IMG/VR virus record: IMGVR_UViG_3300008110_000030
Coordinates: 150,618 to 214,617 of that record
Reading direction: 5' to 3' (one strand)
Length of the DNA stretch: 64,000 nt
Source: a virus
Position 1 is the first letter of the stretch, and each line of letters opens with the position of its first letter. Below the pieces are notes generated by a model that did no database searches, was not told where the DNA came from, and saw only the letters and a program-made list of their open reading frames with translations. Of the stretch, positions 53,171 through 63,323 are shown one piece after another. The position numbers were made by a program, and so were the translations under genes.

Positions 53171-56100
53171 ATGGCCGAATTTAAACTAGGTAGACTAAGA
53201 TTCGTATGGAAAGGCACATGGACTGCCACTACCGCATACGTAAAAGATGACATTGTTCGTCACGGTGGTAAAACATACGTTGCTAAAACAGCACATACAT
53301 CAGCATCAAATTTTTATACAGATTCAGATGCAAGCAGATGGGAACTAATGTCAGATGGTATTCAATGGATTAACACTCCTTGGACAGCCAGCACCGTCTA
53401 TAAAGAAGGTGACATAGTTCGCTATGGCGGGAAAGTTTATCTATGTATAGATGGTCATACTGCTAACGGAACACAAAACGGCGGATTTTATACAGATCTA
53501 GGAATCAACAAGTGGAGTTTATTTGTTGATGGAATTACTGCTGTTGGTGATTGGGCAGTTAGCACTTACTATAAGTTGGGCGACATTGCCAAATACAATG
53601 GTATTACTTATATTTGTGTACAGGCGCACACTTCTGCATCTTCAATTGCTAGTGGTCTAGAAGCAAACATTAATGATTGGGATGTCTTTGCTGAGGGTAT
53701 TAAATATCGAGGTGCTTGGTCAGGCACAACTCGTTACATTCTAAATGACGTTGTTAAATTTGGTGCTAGTTTATATATTTGCTCTCTGCCACACACTAGT
53801 ACTAGTGTATTTGAAGATAACAAATGGTTCCTATTCACTTCTGGATTTGAATTTGGCGGAACATGGTCTAATACAACAGAATACCAAATTGGTGATGTAG
53901 TTCGATATGGTGGTTATTTGTATGTAGCCATTTCTAGAAATACTGGTCAACTTCCAACAGGAACATCAGGTAACTGGTCATTGTTGTCCATGGCATACAG
54001 CACTAACGGAACATACAGTAACGTTGCTACATATAAGCCAGGTGAAGTTGTTAGACATGGTGGTAACACATTTGTTGCTAACCAAGAAATTGGCGTTGGT
54101 GAAACTCCAGTCAGCGATGTTGCCAAATGGGATCTTCTAGTTTCAGGTGTTCGTTGGACAGGCGACTGGACAGATACCCCAACTGAAGTAACTTATAAAA
54201 TCAACGATCTAGTAAAATATGTTGCTACAACGTATGTTTGCGTAACAGAACACGATCCTACAAGTTTGAATCGTCCTGATTTAGACGCACTTGGAACAAA
54301 TTGGATTCCTTTTGCAGAAGGCGCAGACGTTAACGTTATGGTTCGTCGTGGCGACTTGGTTACTCGTAATGCTATACAAAACATTCGACTACCAGTAGGT
54401 GACGCTGGACAAATTTTAAAAGTACAAAATAATGGTTTTGATTTAACATGGGGTAACGTTGGTAGTATTACCAACATTTATTACGTTAGTACTGAAGGTC
54501 TTGACGGCCCAACACGTGGTACCTCAATTGATCAACCATTTAGAACAATCAAGTATGCTTGTGATTTTGTAAGATTACAAAATCCTGCAACGTTTAATAA
54601 TCCAGCTGTTATTAACGTTAAGACTGGCGTATATGACGAAGTATTCCCAATTAGTCTTCCTAAATTTACTTCTCTTGTTGGTGATGAACTACGTATGAGT
54701 ATTGTTCAGCCAACACCTGCAACTAGTCACTTGGATAAGTTTAGAATGCGTGATAGTACAACTATTCGTAACTTTACTTTCCGTGGTGCTACTGGCGCAC
54801 CAGGAGGCGGATTTACTGAAGTTAATCAATACGGAACAAGAAGACCAACAGGTGGTGCATGGTGCTGTCTAGATCCAGGCACAGGTCCTAATGATGAATC
54901 CGCTTGGGTAGGTGCTCGTTCTCCATACATCCAAAACGTAACAACGTTTGGTGATAATTGCGTAGGGCAAAAGATTGACGGGGCATTACACAACGGTGGT
55001 AACAAATCTATTACATCAAACGACTTTACTCAGGTTATGAGTGATTCTATTGGTGCATGGTGTACTAACCAAGGTCGTGCAGAACTTGTTTCTGTGTTTA
55101 CATACTATAGCTACATTGGTTACTTGTGTGAAAACGGCGGTGTTATTCGTGCTACTAACGGTAACAACTCATATGGTACATATGGTTCTGTATCTGAAGG
55201 CGTTGACCCAACAGAAATTTCTCGTACTGCAACTGTAGACAACAGAAGATTAAATGCTATTGTTGACGTTACGCAAACAGACGGCGAAAGCGTTTTATAT
55301 TTAGAATACTTGAATGCTGGTGAAGACTATACTTCAGCAACTTATAATTTTACTGGATCAGGACTAAGTGCAAGTCTTAGTGCAACTGCTGATATTGCCA
55401 CAGGCGGTGTAGCAGAAGTTCGAGTACTAGCTGACGGTGACAGTTATGTTGGCGTACAAAATAACGCACAGTTAGGTGACACAACTTACATTAGGTTGGG
55501 GGCATCAGATATCCAAATTACAAACGGATATAACGGAATGCGTATTCTGTTAATTGACGGAACTGGAACTGGTCAGTATGCTTATATTAGTGCATTTGAT
55601 GGCGGTAGTAAAGACTTAACAGTTAACAAAGAAACATTCACACCATTGACAGTGACTGAAGTTGCTTCAACTGGTAATTTGTTTACTACAGCTGACACTA
55701 GCACCTTAACACTAAACATGCCAATTAATTTCCAAGGCAGTGTAGTAGGTAACGTGGTAGCAGATACTCTTTATTATGTTAAATCTATACCAAACGGTAC
55801 AACATTCACTGTTAGTGCAAGTATTAGTGGCGGCGTAGCTGGTACAGTATTCAACCCAGGAACTGCTACAGGTAATATGGTATTACATGCAGTTGGTTGG
55901 GACGTATTTGCTGACAATATTATAACACCTATTACTGGAGCAACACAAGCTAATCCAGTTGTAATCACTACAGGCACCCCACATGGACTGAAATCTACAT
56001 GGAACGCTAGAATTAGTGGTGTTACTGGTATGACTCAGTTGAACGGTAACACATACTACGTTGACGTTTTGTCAAGCACAACTTTTGCATTATATTCAGA

Positions 56101-59100
56101 TTTTGGTCTAACAACTACAATTAACGGAACAGCATATGGTGCATATTCCGCCGGTGGTTCAGTTAACGGCAAGCAAAGTATTGCTCCATTCCTAAACACA
56201 ACTACTAGATATGTAATTGAACCACGTCCAGTGTTCTCAACAGGTTCAGGCGCAAGTGCAACTCCTGTCAGAACATTAGGTATTGACACATTTACAATTG
56301 TTAATGGTGGTAAAGGATATACCGATGCACCTACTCCAATTATTGCAGGTCCAGACACTGTTGCAGATGCGGTTAATGCCTCAGCGACTGTTACTATCTC
56401 TGGCCCAGTAGACACCATAACTGTATATTCTAGAGGCGGCGGTTATACTAGCGCACCTACTTTACAATTTGTAGGTGGTGGTCTACCAACAGACTACAGT
56501 GACTTTGTAGCTGAAGCAGTTGTTGTATTAGGAGATGCAATATTTGTTCCAGGTACTTCAAGATTTTATGAAGTAACAGTTGCTGGAACACTTAGTCTAA
56601 CAGCACCAACACATACTAGCGGCACTTCTACTAACGGAACTGCTACTTTAAGATATTTAGGTAGAAGAGCTAGTGCTAATGCTAATATGACTAATATTAT
56701 TAAAACATTAGTCTTAAACAATGGCGGTGTTGGATATACTAGTACACCTAGCGTACAAGTAACTGGTGCTAGCGGAACAGGTGCAATTGTTTCCGCAACA
56801 ATCAGTCAAGTTATTAATGAAATTACTCTTGACATTCCTGGTGCTGGTTATAATACAGCGCCTACAGTCACTTTGGTTGGTGGAGATCCTTTAGAATTTG
56901 CAACAGCGGTTGCAGTTTTAGATGCAACACTAACTGATGTTACAATTGTTGAAGGTGGTAACGGATACGTTCCTGCGTCAACAACAGTGACTGTATCTGC
57001 CCCACCAGCAGGCGGTACAACTGCAACTGCTGAAGCAGTAATTGACTTTGGTGCATACATTCCTGGTATTACCCCAGGAGCAGTTACTAGTATTAATATT
57101 CTAACCGCAGGTAGCGGCTATGCAACATCGCCATCAATTCTTATTAATGGTGTTGGTAGTGGAGCAAGTGCCCAAACAATTATTACTGGTATTATTGATA
57201 GAATTGATGTAACAAATCGCGGTAGAGGATATGAATCCACTCCAACAGTTAGTATTACTGGTGGTGGTGGTGGTGGCGCAAGTGCTACTGCTTCAAGAAC
57301 AGGTTCAGTTAACACTATTACAATTATTGATGGTGGTAGTGGATTTACAGGAAATCCTAGTTTAGAATTTATTGGCGGCGGCTTATCTAACGGAAGCCTA
57401 AATCATGCACAAGCTATAGTTTCAGCAATTGATTCAGTGGTTGCAACAGTCACACTTGTAGATGCTGGTGATAATTACACATCAAATCCTGCAATTTCTG
57501 TAACAGGTGGTGGCGGAACTGGACCAACCCTTAGAGCTAGAATTAATGGTCAAGTTAGAACTATTACCGTAACTGATCCAGGTAGTGATTATAGTGGTGT
57601 TGATGCTCCAGTTATTGCCTTTAGTGGTGGTAGAGTATATAAATCACCAGTAGCTGGTTTAAGATATTATACAAATGCCAGTGCGCTAACAGCAATTGGT
57701 ATTAGTCAATTAACACAAACTCTAGCAGGTATTGCTAGAGCAACTGTATTGGCTAAGAATGTTGTTGCTAACACAAACCCTGTAACTTCATATCAACAAG
57801 CGGTAACACGTACTGCTGGCGGCGTAGGATATACACAGCCAACAAATATTGGTTTTGCAATTGACAGTTGGATGAACGGTGTCTATTACACTATTGAAAA
57901 CGGTCAAAATCATGTTAATGCCGCAACAGTATTGCGACTAAACAGACGTTTTTTAAGAACAGACTCAATGCAGTTCTTAGCAACTAACTATCCAGCTGTA
58001 GCTGATGCAACTTGGAGTAGAGACATTGGTTTGATCGTTGATGCTATTGCAAAAGATATTGAAACTCGTGGAGTTGTTAATTCTTCTACAGTTGCAATTA
58101 AGCAAGCATTTATATCAGCTAGAGCTTCTGAACCACTAGCAGTGGCAGGACTTATGGATTTCTTAAGAGATAGTATTGTTAGTATTGTTCAAAACATAGT
58201 ATTAACTCCTCAAATTGATGGAACTACTACTTGGGAAGGTTTATGGGTTGACGCCAAGAGCTATCAGACCAATGACGTTGTATTCTTTGCAGGAAAAACA
58301 TACACTGCTCTAAGTACCCATTTCTCTAACACATTGTTCAGTGTTGATTTGGCAGCAGGTCGCTGGGTTGAAAATACCAATGGACAACAAACATTAGATC
58401 TTCCACTAGAACCAGGTGCTATAACTGCTACTGAAAATTTAGGAAACTACATCAAGGGTATATTACAATATGCTCCTGCTAACGCATCTTGGACAGCGGC
58501 AGCAACATTGTTGACAAGTAACCAATCCTATATTAAAGCAGAAGTTATTGCTTATATAAACAATACATTTGAAGATTTCGTTTACAACCAAGCATTGTGC
58601 GCCCGTGACATTGGATTTATTTTAGATGCAGTGGCCTATGACTTACTCAATGCTCTAATAGCAGAAGCAACTGCAACTGCTACTACAACTGGTGTTATAT
58701 CAAAACTTACAGTTGTTAATGGCGGTGAAGGTTATAGCGGTGGTGTACAAATTGCAATGGCAGGTGGTGGCTCAAGTGGAGCACCTACAGTTAATGCAAC
58801 GGCTACCGCTATTAGGAATCCGTTAACTGGTGCAATTACTGGCTTTACAATGACTAACAAAGGTAAAGGATATGCTTCTTTACCAAGCGTGACTATTACT
58901 CCTGATACAGGAAGTGGTGTAGTTGCTAGAAGTCGTGTGGTTGGTGGTAACGTAAGTAAAGTTAACATTATTCACCCAGGTAGCGGCTATACTTCAGGAC
59001 CATTCTTAAGATTGATTGATCCAAACAACAGTGGCGATGCTGCCTTCCAAGTACGTGTTGCAGACGGTGTATTAAAACAACCTAGATTTACAGGTAGAGG

Positions 59101-62100
59101 AACAGGATTCTTGACCGCTGCCGTTGAAATTAGTGGTGACGGATTTGCTGAAATTACACAAACAGGTAGCTTTATCTATGTTAAGAATTTAACAAATATT
59201 CCTACCCCAGGTGCAAACATACAGTTTGAAGATAATGACACGTTCTATAAATTAGTTACAGTTCGTGAAGTTATTGGACCACAAGGTACAATTAATGCTA
59301 GAGCAATTTTACTAGCCAACAAAGCATTTGTACAAGCAGAAGTTATTAGCTATCTAGATAACTTTACTTTTGACAGTGTAAAATGCTCACGAGATATTGG
59401 TTATATTATTGACGCATTGGCTGATGACTCGTTAACTGGTTCTAACCAAAGATTGTTAGCAGTTAGATGGCAATATGCTAGAGGATTATACACTACATTT
59501 GATCGTCAAAGAATGCAAACAGCTTATGTATTAGAATATTTGCAGACAGAAATTAACCAATTATTCAACTATGCTGATAATGATATTTCAAGTACGCTGA
59601 ATGATTTGATTGAATGGATTAAGAACGAAGAATATTATAAAGATATTAAAGTTCCTCTAAATCCACCTATTGGATATGACGCAGAAAATGATGCTGGATC
59701 TACAGTATTAACTGCTAACCGTGAATTTATTGCAGGTAATGCATTAAGAAGATTTATTAATAATGCTCCTGCTGGTTCTTATACAGTTAATAATAACATT
59801 TGGTTACAAGAATTTAGACAAGTAGTTGACAGTATTGCATACGACTTGATGTATACTGGAAATCAACAAGTTATTGAACATAGCTCAACTTTTTACAGTG
59901 GAGTGAATTTTATCCTTGCTGGTTATACAGGCGATACAAGTGTAGTAAAAGCTGAGTTTGTAAACACATTAACTTATATCAAAACATTAGTACAAGATGT
60001 TGTACAAAACAACGTAGTAGCAGTACTACAGTCTGGTTATACAGTTAGCGGTACAGTTGCAGTAGTTAATGCATCAACTGGTGTTGTAACAGGTCCTGCA
60101 CAAGATAGATCCTTAAGTGCAGGTGATACTGGTACTGCATTCCGTGTAGGCGGCTTATGCGACGAGTTTATTTCAATTATCAATAACAGCCCAACAACTA
60201 TTGGGGTAACTGTTACTGCGACTGCAACTTCCTTTGCTGGATTTGCTAGTGGTGAAGTTGCTAAGAGAACTAAACTATTAAATGCTAAACCAACATTGCG
60301 TACTCAAGCAACAACTTGGATGACTGACAAGTTTGTTAATTTTGAATATGATCAAGACAAATGTTCAAGAGACGTTGGAATCATTGTACAAGCAATTGCT
60401 GACGACATATATGGTGACGTAGCTAAGTCTGTTGAAGCAGGTCAGCGTTATTATGCGGCCACTGCGGCACTTGTAATTAGTGCGCAAAAGCCACAGACTA
60501 TTGCAGCCATTAATTGGATTGGTGAAGTTGTACAACGTGTGACTAACAACGTTACATGGGTAAGAACACAAAACCGTGTGTTCCAAGAACGATTCCCAAG
60601 TTTAACTGGCATGAGCGAAGCATTGCCAGTACTACAAGAACGTGTAAACATTATTAAACGAATTGTTGAATATGGCGCATTCTTTGACCAAGTTAAACAG
60701 ATTCTTTTAGATAATAAGACATACATACAGGCTGAGGTAGTAAGTTTTGTTGATGCCACTTATGAGAACTTGAATTATAGTAGATCATTATGTTCTAGAG
60801 ATGCAGGATTAATTGTTGATGCCTTGATATACGACGTATATGGTGGGTTAAGCAGAAGTCGTGAAGCTGGTTTACGTTACTACCAAAGTGCTAGTGCGTT
60901 AGCCGCTATTACTGGAGATCAACTAACTCCAACAACAACTGCAATTAACTATCTAAGACAATTAGCACAAGCGGTAATTATAAATCAAAATCCGTCAGTG
61001 CAATTCCAAGAAAATACTTTAAGAACAAGTATCAATACAAACACAGGATCAGTTGCGTTCGTAGCAGTTACACCTGGATCTAATTACAGCCAAGGCACAA
61101 CTATCACAACTGCTACTGGTGGTAGCGGATCAATAACTGGCGAAATTGACGCAGTTATTGATGTTGCTACTGGCAGTATCGTTGAAGCAACAGTTGTTAA
61201 CGGTGGTTCAGGATTTAACAATGCGCCAAGTTTGACAATAACAAAACCTACTGCCGCAAGTAAAACTTATGTAAGTATTGTAGGAACAACACTGACATTG
61301 AGTGATACCGTTGGAATATTTGTTGGTATGGAAGTTAGTGGTACTGGATTTACTAGCAACCAGCGTGTAGTGTCTATTAACAGTAACGGAATTGCAGTTG
61401 AACTTAGTGCAACTTCTGATGCTACTCCTGCAGGAAATATTACATTTACTGATATTGGTAGCGGAGCAAGTGCAACTGCTATCTTAGGAGTTGCTTATGA
61501 CCCAGCCAAAGTTGCAGATCTATTAGTTGATGAAAAAATTGACGAAGGAACAGCAGCCTTGTTGGCAGTGATTGAGGGCGGTCCAAGTGTATTGCCTGCT
61601 GGTAGATATGCGGCTCGCTTACAAGTTAGTCCAGAAATTCCAATTCAAATTAGTCCTCCACATGACACTAACACTGTGGTACGTAGTAAGTACTCACAAG
61701 TTCGTTTAACTGGTCACGACTTCTTGAATATTGGTACAGGTAATAAGAACGACACTAACTATCCAGGTATTCCATTAAATGCTCCAGATCAAGCTAACGA
61801 AGTTGTTGAAGTTGGCGGTGGTCGTGTATTCTACACTTCAACTGACCAAGACGGTAACTTTAGAGTTGGTGAACTATTCCGCGTTGAACAGTCCACTGGT
61901 ATTGCTACATTGAATGCTGATGCGTTTAACTTGAGTGGTTTGAACGAACTATCACTTGGTGGTGTTACACTTGGTGGATCAGGCGCTGTTATTCGTGAAT
62001 TCTCAACAGACAGTACTTTCTTTGCTAACAGTGACAACATTGTTCCAACACAGAAAGCGATTAAGACTTACATCCAAAGCGCATTAGGTTCTGGTGGTGG

Positions 62101-63316
62101 TAACATTGCTGTTAACGCGGTTATTGCTGGTGAGATTTTAATTACTGGTGATGAAATCACAACAACAAGCGGTGTTCCAGTTAGATTTACTAACGCTCCA
62201 GGTCTACAATTTGAAGGCGGTGCAAACAGTACAAGTATAACTACTGGTACTATTAGAGTTGGAACTGTATTAACTCCAGGTGGTATTGGTGTAACTGGTA
62301 ACGTATATGTTGGCGGAGTTGTAAACACACAAAGTTTGGTGTCAGGCAGTATTGACAACACTCCAATTGGTGCAAATACTCGTAGTACAGCATTGTTTAC
62401 TACAGTGGGTGCCAACGGCATTGTGTCACTAACAGCTGGTTTGGCTGCAACTGGTACAACTACTGGAACATTGCGTGTAACTGGTGGTGCAGGTATTACT
62501 GGTGACATTTTTGCTGGTGGTAATATTAGTACAACTGGTAGTTTAGAAGGTGCTGGATTAGACAATACACCAATTGGTGCAACTGTTCGTAGCACAGCAT
62601 TGTTTACTACATTGGCTGCTAATGACAGTGTACAATTCACTAAGAATACAAACAGCACAAGTACAGGTACTGGTTCACTAGTAGTTGTAGGTGGTGTGGG
62701 TGTTAGTGGAAACATTACAGTTGGACAGCAATTAAGACTTGCTGGATCAACTAGTGGTACTACTGGATTCCAAGCCCCAGCAAGTGCAGGCAGTACAATT
62801 TACGTACTTCCAGGTGCAGATGGTGCCGCAGGTACTAGTTTGGTTACTAACGGAAGCGGTGTACTAAGTTGGGGTCAAGCAGGAGCAACAGTTTCTGATA
62901 ACACAACAACTAACGCTAGTTATTATCCAGCAATGTCAAATGTAACAAGCGGTGGCGTGAGCTCATTAACAGTATCAAGTACCAAGTTTACATTTAACCC
63001 AAGCAGTGGTTTGTTAACAGTTACAGCACTAACAGAAAGTTCAAGCATTGCGTTGAAGCAAAATGTTAATCCAATTACTGATGCATTAGACAACGTGTTG
63101 AAACTAGTTGGTGTTACATACGATCGTCGAGATGGTACACGTAACAACGAACCAGGATTGATTGCAGAAGATGTTAATAAGATTATTCCAAACTTGGTAA
63201 CTAAAGATGCAGACGGAAATCCAGATGGTATTCACTATAGTAAGTTAACTGCTTATTTGGTTGAAGCAATTAAAGCACTAAAAGCAGAAATTGATGATTT
63301 GAAAAACGGTAAGTAA
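53171..63316 (+). CDS. Giant tail fibre (3381 aa) with S74 self-cleaving chaperone
   Basis: Order of parts: seven W...Y..GD.V.(Y/H)GG..Y.A modules (~1-415; CBM-like, possibly sugar-binding); a pectin-lyase-like beta-helix (~434-690) as in the two fibres before it; about a dozen G.GY...P.V repeats (~713-1490) with Gly-rich loops; five copies of a helical module with (C/W).RD.G.I.DA...D (~1600-2560), some with G.RYY.A.(A/S)AL; then the YGNYG-like continuation with GNFRVGELF (~2840-2920); and a C-terminal Peptidase_S74 domain with the S-x4-K pattern SSIALKQNV (Ser3291, Lys3296) and GLIAEDVNKIIPNLV. S74 domains trimerise beta-fibres and then cut themselves off. Substrate unknown. The late box at 53125 and AAGGA fix the start. 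Confidence 0.9.
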   Translation: MAEFKLGRLRFVWKGTWTATTAYVKDDIVRHGGKTYVAKTAHTSASNFYTDSDASRWELMSDGIQWINTPWTASTVYKEGDIVRYGGKVYLCIDGHTANGTQNGGFYTDLGINKWSLFVDGITAVGDWAVSTYYKLGDIAKYNGITYICVQAHTSASSIASGLEANINDWDVFAEGIKYRGAWSGTTRYILNDVVKFGASLYICSLPHTSTSVFEDNKWFLFTSGFEFGGTWSNTTEYQIGDVVRYGGYLYVAISRNTGQLPTGTSGNWSLLSMAYSTNGTYSNVATYKPGEVVRHGGNTFVANQEIGVGETPVSDVAKWDLLVSGVRWTGDWTDTPTEVTYKINDLVKYVATTYVCVTEHDPTSLNRPDLDALGTNWIPFAEGADVNVMVRRGDLVTRNAIQNIRLPVGDAGQILKVQNNGFDLTWGNVGSITNIYYVSTEGLDGPTRGTSIDQPFRTIKYACDFVRLQNPATFNNPAVINVKTGVYDEVFPISLPKFTSLVGDELRMSIVQPTPATSHLDKFRMRDSTTIRNFTFRGATGAPGGGFTEVNQYGTRRPTGGAWCCLDPGTGPNDESAWVGARSPYIQNVTTFGDNCVGQKIDGALHNGGNKSITSNDFTQVMSDSIGAWCTNQGRAELVSVFTYYSYIGYLCENGGVIRATNGNNSYGTYGSVSEGVDPTEISRTATVDNRRLNAIVDVTQTDGESVLYLEYLNAGEDYTSATYNFTGSGLSASLSATADIATGGVAEVRVLADGDSYVGVQNNAQLGDTTYIRLGASDIQITNGYNGMRILLIDGTGTGQYAYISAFDGGSKDLTVNKETFTPLTVTEVASTGNLFTTADTSTLTLNMPINFQGSVVGNVVADTLYYVKSIPNGTTFTVSASISGGVAGTVFNPGTATGNMVLHAVGWDVFADNIITPITGATQANPVVITTGTPHGLKSTWNARISGVTGMTQLNGNTYYVDVLSSTTFALYSDFGLTTTINGTAYGAYSAGGSVNGKQSIAPFLNTTTRYVIEPRPVFSTGSGASATPVRTLGIDTFTIVNGGKGYTDAPTPIIAGPDTVADAVNASATVTISGPVDTITVYSRGGGYTSAPTLQFVGGGLPTDYSDFVAEAVVVLGDAIFVPGTSRFYEVTVAGTLSLTAPTHTSGTSTNGTATLRYLGRRASANANMTNIIKTLVLNNGGVGYTSTPSVQVTGASGTGAIVSATISQVINEITLDIPGAGYNTAPTVTLVGGDPLEFATAVAVLDATLTDVTIVEGGNGYVPASTTVTVSAPPAGGTTATAEAVIDFGAYIPGITPGAVTSINILTAGSGYATSPSILINGVGSGASAQTIITGIIDRIDVTNRGRGYESTPTVSITGGGGGGASATASRTGSVNTITIIDGGSGFTGNPSLEFIGGGLSNGSLNHAQAIVSAIDSVVATVTLVDAGDNYTSNPAISVTGGGGTGPTLRARINGQVRTITVTDPGSDYSGVDAPVIAFSGGRVYKSPVAGLRYYTNASALTAIGISQLTQTLAGIARATVLAKNVVANTNPVTSYQQAVTRTAGGVGYTQPTNIGFAIDSWMNGVYYTIENGQNHVNAATVLRLNRRFLRTDSMQFLATNYPAVADATWSRDIGLIVDAIAKDIETRGVVNSSTVAIKQAFISARASEPLAVAGLMDFLRDSIVSIVQNIVLTPQIDGTTTWEGLWVDAKSYQTNDVVFFAGKTYTALSTHFSNTLFSVDLAAGRWVENTNGQQTLDLPLEPGAITATENLGNYIKGILQYAPANASWTAAATLLTSNQSYIKAEVIAYINNTFEDFVYNQALCARDIGFILDAVAYDLLNALIAEATATATTTGVISKLTVVNGGEGYSGGVQIAMAGGGSSGAPTVNATATAIRNPLTGAITGFTMTNKGKGYASLPSVTITPDTGSGVVARSRVVGGNVSKVNIIHPGSGYTSGPFLRLIDPNNSGDAAFQVRVADGVLKQPRFTGRGTGFLTAAVEISGDGFAEITQTGSFIYVKNLTNIPTPGANIQFEDNDTFYKLVTVREVIGPQGTINARAILLANKAFVQAEVISYLDNFTFDSVKCSRDIGYIIDALADDSLTGSNQRLLAVRWQYARGLYTTFDRQRMQTAYVLEYLQTEINQLFNYADNDISSTLNDLIEWIKNEEYYKDIKVPLNPPIGYDAENDAGSTVLTANREFIAGNALRRFINNAPAGSYTVNNNIWLQEFRQVVDSIAYDLMYTGNQQVIEHSSTFYSGVNFILAGYTGDTSVVKAEFVNTLTYIKTLVQDVVQNNVVAVLQSGYTVSGTVAVVNASTGVVTGPAQDRSLSAGDTGTAFRVGGLCDEFISIINNSPTTIGVTVTATATSFAGFASGEVAKRTKLLNAKPTLRTQATTWMTDKFVNFEYDQDKCSRDVGIIVQAIADDIYGDVAKSVEAGQRYYAATAALVISAQKPQTIAAINWIGEVVQRVTNNVTWVRTQNRVFQERFPSLTGMSEALPVLQERVNIIKRIVEYGAFFDQVKQILLDNKTYIQAEVVSFVDATYENLNYSRSLCSRDAGLIVDALIYDVYGGLSRSREAGLRYYQSASALAAITGDQLTPTTTAINYLRQLAQAVIINQNPSVQFQENTLRTSINTNTGSVAFVAVTPGSNYSQGTTITTATGGSGSITGEIDAVIDVATGSIVEATVVNGGSGFNNAPSLTITKPTAASKTYVSIVGTTLTLSDTVGIFVGMEVSGTGFTSNQRVVSINSNGIAVELSATSDATPAGNITFTDIGSGASATAILGVAYDPAKVADLLVDEKIDEGTAALLAVIEGGPSVLPAGRYAARLQVSPEIPIQISPPHDTNTVVRSKYSQVRLTGHDFLNIGTGNKNDTNYPGIPLNAPDQANEVVEVGGGRVFYTSTDQDGNFRVGELFRVEQSTGIATLNADAFNLSGLNELSLGGVTLGGSGAVIREFSTDSTFFANSDNIVPTQKAIKTYIQSALGSGGGNIAVNAVIAGEILITGDEITTTSGVPVRFTNAPGLQFEGGANSTSITTGTIRVGTVLTPGGIGVTGNVYVGGVVNTQSLVSGSIDNTPIGANTRSTALFTTVGANGIVSLTAGLAATGTTTGTLRVTGGAGITGDIFAGGNISTTGSLEGAGLDNTPIGATVRSTALFTTLAANDSVQFTKNTNSTSTGTGSLVVVGGVGVSGNITVGQQLRLAGSTSGTTGFQAPASAGSTIYVLPGADGAAGTSLVTNGSGVLSWGQAGATVSDNTTTNASYYPAMSNVTSGGVSSLTVSSTKFTFNPSSGLLTVTALTESSSIALKQNVNPITDALDNVLKLVGVTYDRRDGTRNNEPGLIAEDVNKIIPNLVTKDADGNPDGIHYSKLTAYLVEAIKALKAEIDDLKNGK

Positions 63317-63323
63317 TAATACT

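Noticed and set aside
56290-57600. Gly-rich G.GY..P.V repeats as a diversity-generating-retroelement target or CRISPR-like array
   Set aside because: They are protein-level repeats with variable DNA and spacing; no reverse transcriptase, template repeat or cas gene is present.
62068-62715. 215-aa minus-strand frame inside the giant fibre
   Set aside because: Val/Pro/Thr-rich low-complexity shadow of the G/T/V-rich fibre repeats; no start signals.
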